Positions 62,645 through 64,000 of a stretch of 64,000 bases of DNA are shown here, in pieces. The stretch is from assembly GCF_900156655.1 (NCBI RefSeq), contig NZ_FTOG01000005.1, positions 1 through 64,000 on the forward strand, written 5' to 3'. Under the pieces are notes generated by a model. That model was given only the letters and a program-made list of their open reading frames with translations, had not been told where the DNA came from and ran no database searches. The position numbers and the translations under genes were made by a program. Every line of letters starts with the position of its first letter. Positions within the stretch are counted from its first letter, which is position 1. Origin of the DNA: Rhodobacter aestuarii (GTDB lineage Bacteria > Pseudomonadota > Alphaproteobacteria > Rhodobacterales > Rhodobacteraceae).

Positions 62645-63822
62645 CCCAGCACCTTCATCGCGCGGGTGATCCCTTCCAGCGTCAGCGGGAACATGCGGCC
62701 CGCGAAGATCTGATCAATCATGCCAATCGACATCGTGTAGGACCAGTGCCGCTCTGGCACCGGGTTGAGCCAGATGTGATCGGGCCATTGTTCCATTGCG
62801 CGTTCCAGCCAAAGCGTGCCGGGTTCGGGGTTCCAATGCTCATTCGCGCCGCCGACATGGGTGATTTCGTAAGGTGACATCGAGGCATCGCCGACAAAGA
62901 TGCATTTGTAATCTGGCCCGTAGCGATGCAGCACCTCCCATGTTGGGAGTAACTCGCCCCAGCGGCGGTGGTTGTCGCGCCAGACGCCCTCATAGAGGCA
63001 GTTGTGGAAGTAGTAATGTTCAAGGTGTTTGAACTCGGCCCGCGCGGCGGAGAATAGCTCATCCACCAGCGCGATATGGTCATCCATCGAGCCGCCAACA
63101 TCGAGGAAGAGCACGACCTTGACCGCATTATGCCGCTCCGGCCGGGTTTTCACGTCGATATAGCCCGCTTCGGCGGAGGCGCGGATTGTGCCCGGCAGGT
63201 CCAGTTCTTCATGGGCGCCGTGGCGCGCCCATTGCCGCAGCCGTTTGAGCGCCACTTTGATGTTGCGGGTGCCCAGTTCCACCCGGTCATCGAAATCACG
63301 AAATTCGCGTTTGTCCCAGACCTTGACTGCGCGGCGGTGGCGGCTTTCGGCTTGGCCGATGCGCACGCCTTCGGGGTTATAGCCATAAGCGCCAAAAGGG
63401 GAGGTGCCAGCGGTGCCAATCCACTTATTGCCGCCTTGGTGGCGTTTTTGCTGTTCTTTGAGCCGCTCGCGCAGCGTCTCCATCAGCTTTTCAAAACCGC
63501 CCAAAGCCTCGATCTGGGCTTTCTCTTCCTCAGACAGGTGCTTTTCGGCCATTTTGCGCAGCCAATCCTCGGGCAGATCAAGCGCATCAAGAATGGCTTC
63601 TTGAGGAATGGCCTCCAACCCTTTGAAAGATTGCGAAAAAGCTTGATCGAAGCGGTCTAGAAAACGCTCATCTTTCACCATCGCCGCGCGGGCGAAGTAG
63701 TAGAAACCATCCAGATCATAGGTGCAAAGGCCCGCCGCGAGCCCTTCCAGAAAGCCCAAATATTCGCGCGGGCTGACGGGGACGCCAGCCGCGCGGAGGT
63801 TTTCAAAAAAGGGTAAGAACAT
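62641..63822 (-). CDS. CoxE-like VWA domain protein
   Basis: A 393-residue cytoplasmic protein of the VWA/CoxE family. The VWA domain starts near residue 235 with VVLFLDVGGSMDDH. Its metal-binding motif is D-x-G-x-S instead of the usual D-x-S-x-S. Later elements include CIFVGDASMSPYEIT and YTMSIGMIDQIFAGRMFPL. Such proteins usually work with a MoxR-type AAA ATPase to insert cofactors or assemble complexes. The ATG at 63822 was taken; a GTG one codon before is possible. It heads the unit with the small membrane protein and DedA. Confidence 0.88.
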   Translation of the reverse strand: MFLPFFENLRAAGVPVSPREYLGFLEGLAAGLCTYDLDGFYYFARAAMVKDERFLDRFDQAFSQSFKGLEAIPQEAILDALDLPEDWLRKMAEKHLSEEEKAQIEALGGFEKLMETLRERLKEQQKRHQGGNKWIGTAGTSPFGAYGYNPEGVRIGQAESRHRRAVKVWDKREFRDFDDRVELGTRNIKVALKRLRQWARHGAHEELDLPGTIRASAEAGYIDVKTRPERHNAVKVVLFLDVGGSMDDHIALVDELFSAARAEFKHLEHYYFHNCLYEGVWRDNHRRWGELLPTWEVLHRYGPDYKCIFVGDASMSPYEITHVGGANEHWNPEPGTLWLERAMEQWPDHIWLNPVPERHWSYTMSIGMIDQIFAGRMFPLTLEGITRAMKVLG

Positions 63823-63867
63823 CACATCCCCCGCGCCAGTTGCCCGGCGCGGGATTTGCGCGCCGGA

Positions 63868-64000
63868 TCAGCCGCGCCCGGCGCGGGCCAGCGCCGCCAC
63901 TTCGGCGGCCCGAGCGCGCACCGCAGCATCGGAGCCAAAACCGTAACGCGCCCATTGCGCCGAGTCGACCCGTGCTTGCTGTGCCTGCGCCGGATTGCCG
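63868..64000 (-). CDS. C-terminal end of an unidentified protein (partial)
   Basis: On the minus strand the window edge opens a frame of 43 codons that ends at TGA (63870-63868). The peptide is Ala/Arg-rich (..WARYGFGSDAAVRARAAEVA..) and too short to assign. It lies just upstream of the VWA gene, from which it is separated by 45 bases. Confidence 0.5.
   Translation of the reverse strand, partial: GNPAQAQQARVDSAQWARYGFGSDAAVRARAAEVAALARAGRG

Overview
The window looks like chromosomal DNA of an alphaproteobacterium of the Rhodobacteraceae, close to Rhodobacter. It is GC-rich, genes are tightly packed, and many start by 4-nt overlaps. The most family-specific genes are an FdVI-type [2Fe-2S] ferredoxin (fdxE), a TakP-type TRAP binding protein, a complete PhyR/NepR/EcfG general stress locus and the leucyltransferase bpt. 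I see no transposase, prophage, CRISPR array, rRNA or tRNA gene.

Layout. 1-12.4 kb: ordinary mixed genes, namely ferredoxin, a peptidoglycan-binding lipoprotein, a divergent TrpB, a solitary ABC binding protein next to a chemoreceptor, a fructosamine-kinase-like protein, LysR/DoxX/LigB-type dioxygenase, a siderophore-interacting reductase and a diguanylate cyclase. 12.6-23.7 kb (all on the minus strand): a 13-gene operon for a membrane oxidoreductase built on an Mrp cation/proton antiporter. Its gene order, as I recall it, is that of the archaeal Mbx/Mbs complexes. Here the two large antiporter subunits are fused into one 1040-residue protein, the NuoI-like subunit is fused to a GltD-like flavoprotein, and a rubrerythrin-like gene closes the operon. 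24-30.5 kb: a flavin reductase and an efflux set with a 14-helix MFS pump, one adaptor and one RND pump.

30.8-36.8 kb: the general stress response locus. phyR and nepR-ecfG-kinase diverge from a near-perfect palindrome that contains an EcfG promoter on each strand. Two more perfect GGAAC-N17-CGTT promoters lie in front of an exported protein and a DUF1328 protein nearby. A DUF2852 gene has two tandem palindromic sites, and bpt follows. 37-42.7 kb: takP, a glycosyltransferase, a GNAT protein, a Kef-type antiporter and a small hydrolase.

42.7-49.5 kb: an apparent extracytosolic redox and metal module. It holds a secreted PepSY protein, a secreted Asp/His-rich protein, a secreted DUF2271 protein with a flavinylation motif, a PepSY-membrane/flavodoxin/ferredoxin-reductase fusion and the flavin transferase ApbE. 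A two-component system is transcribed divergently across a striking inverted pair of 11-bp-phased direct repeats. 49.6-64 kb: a second chemoreceptor, tgt, a hemolysin III protein, a thiamine phosphate synthase-like gene with a P-loop-degenerate partner, trmJ, an exported metalloprotease, a CtaA relative that has lost its N-terminal heme ligands, an M32 carboxypeptidase, an inverted-repeat element, an esterase, an M48 protease, DedA and a CoxE-like VWA protein. Partial genes occupy both window edges.
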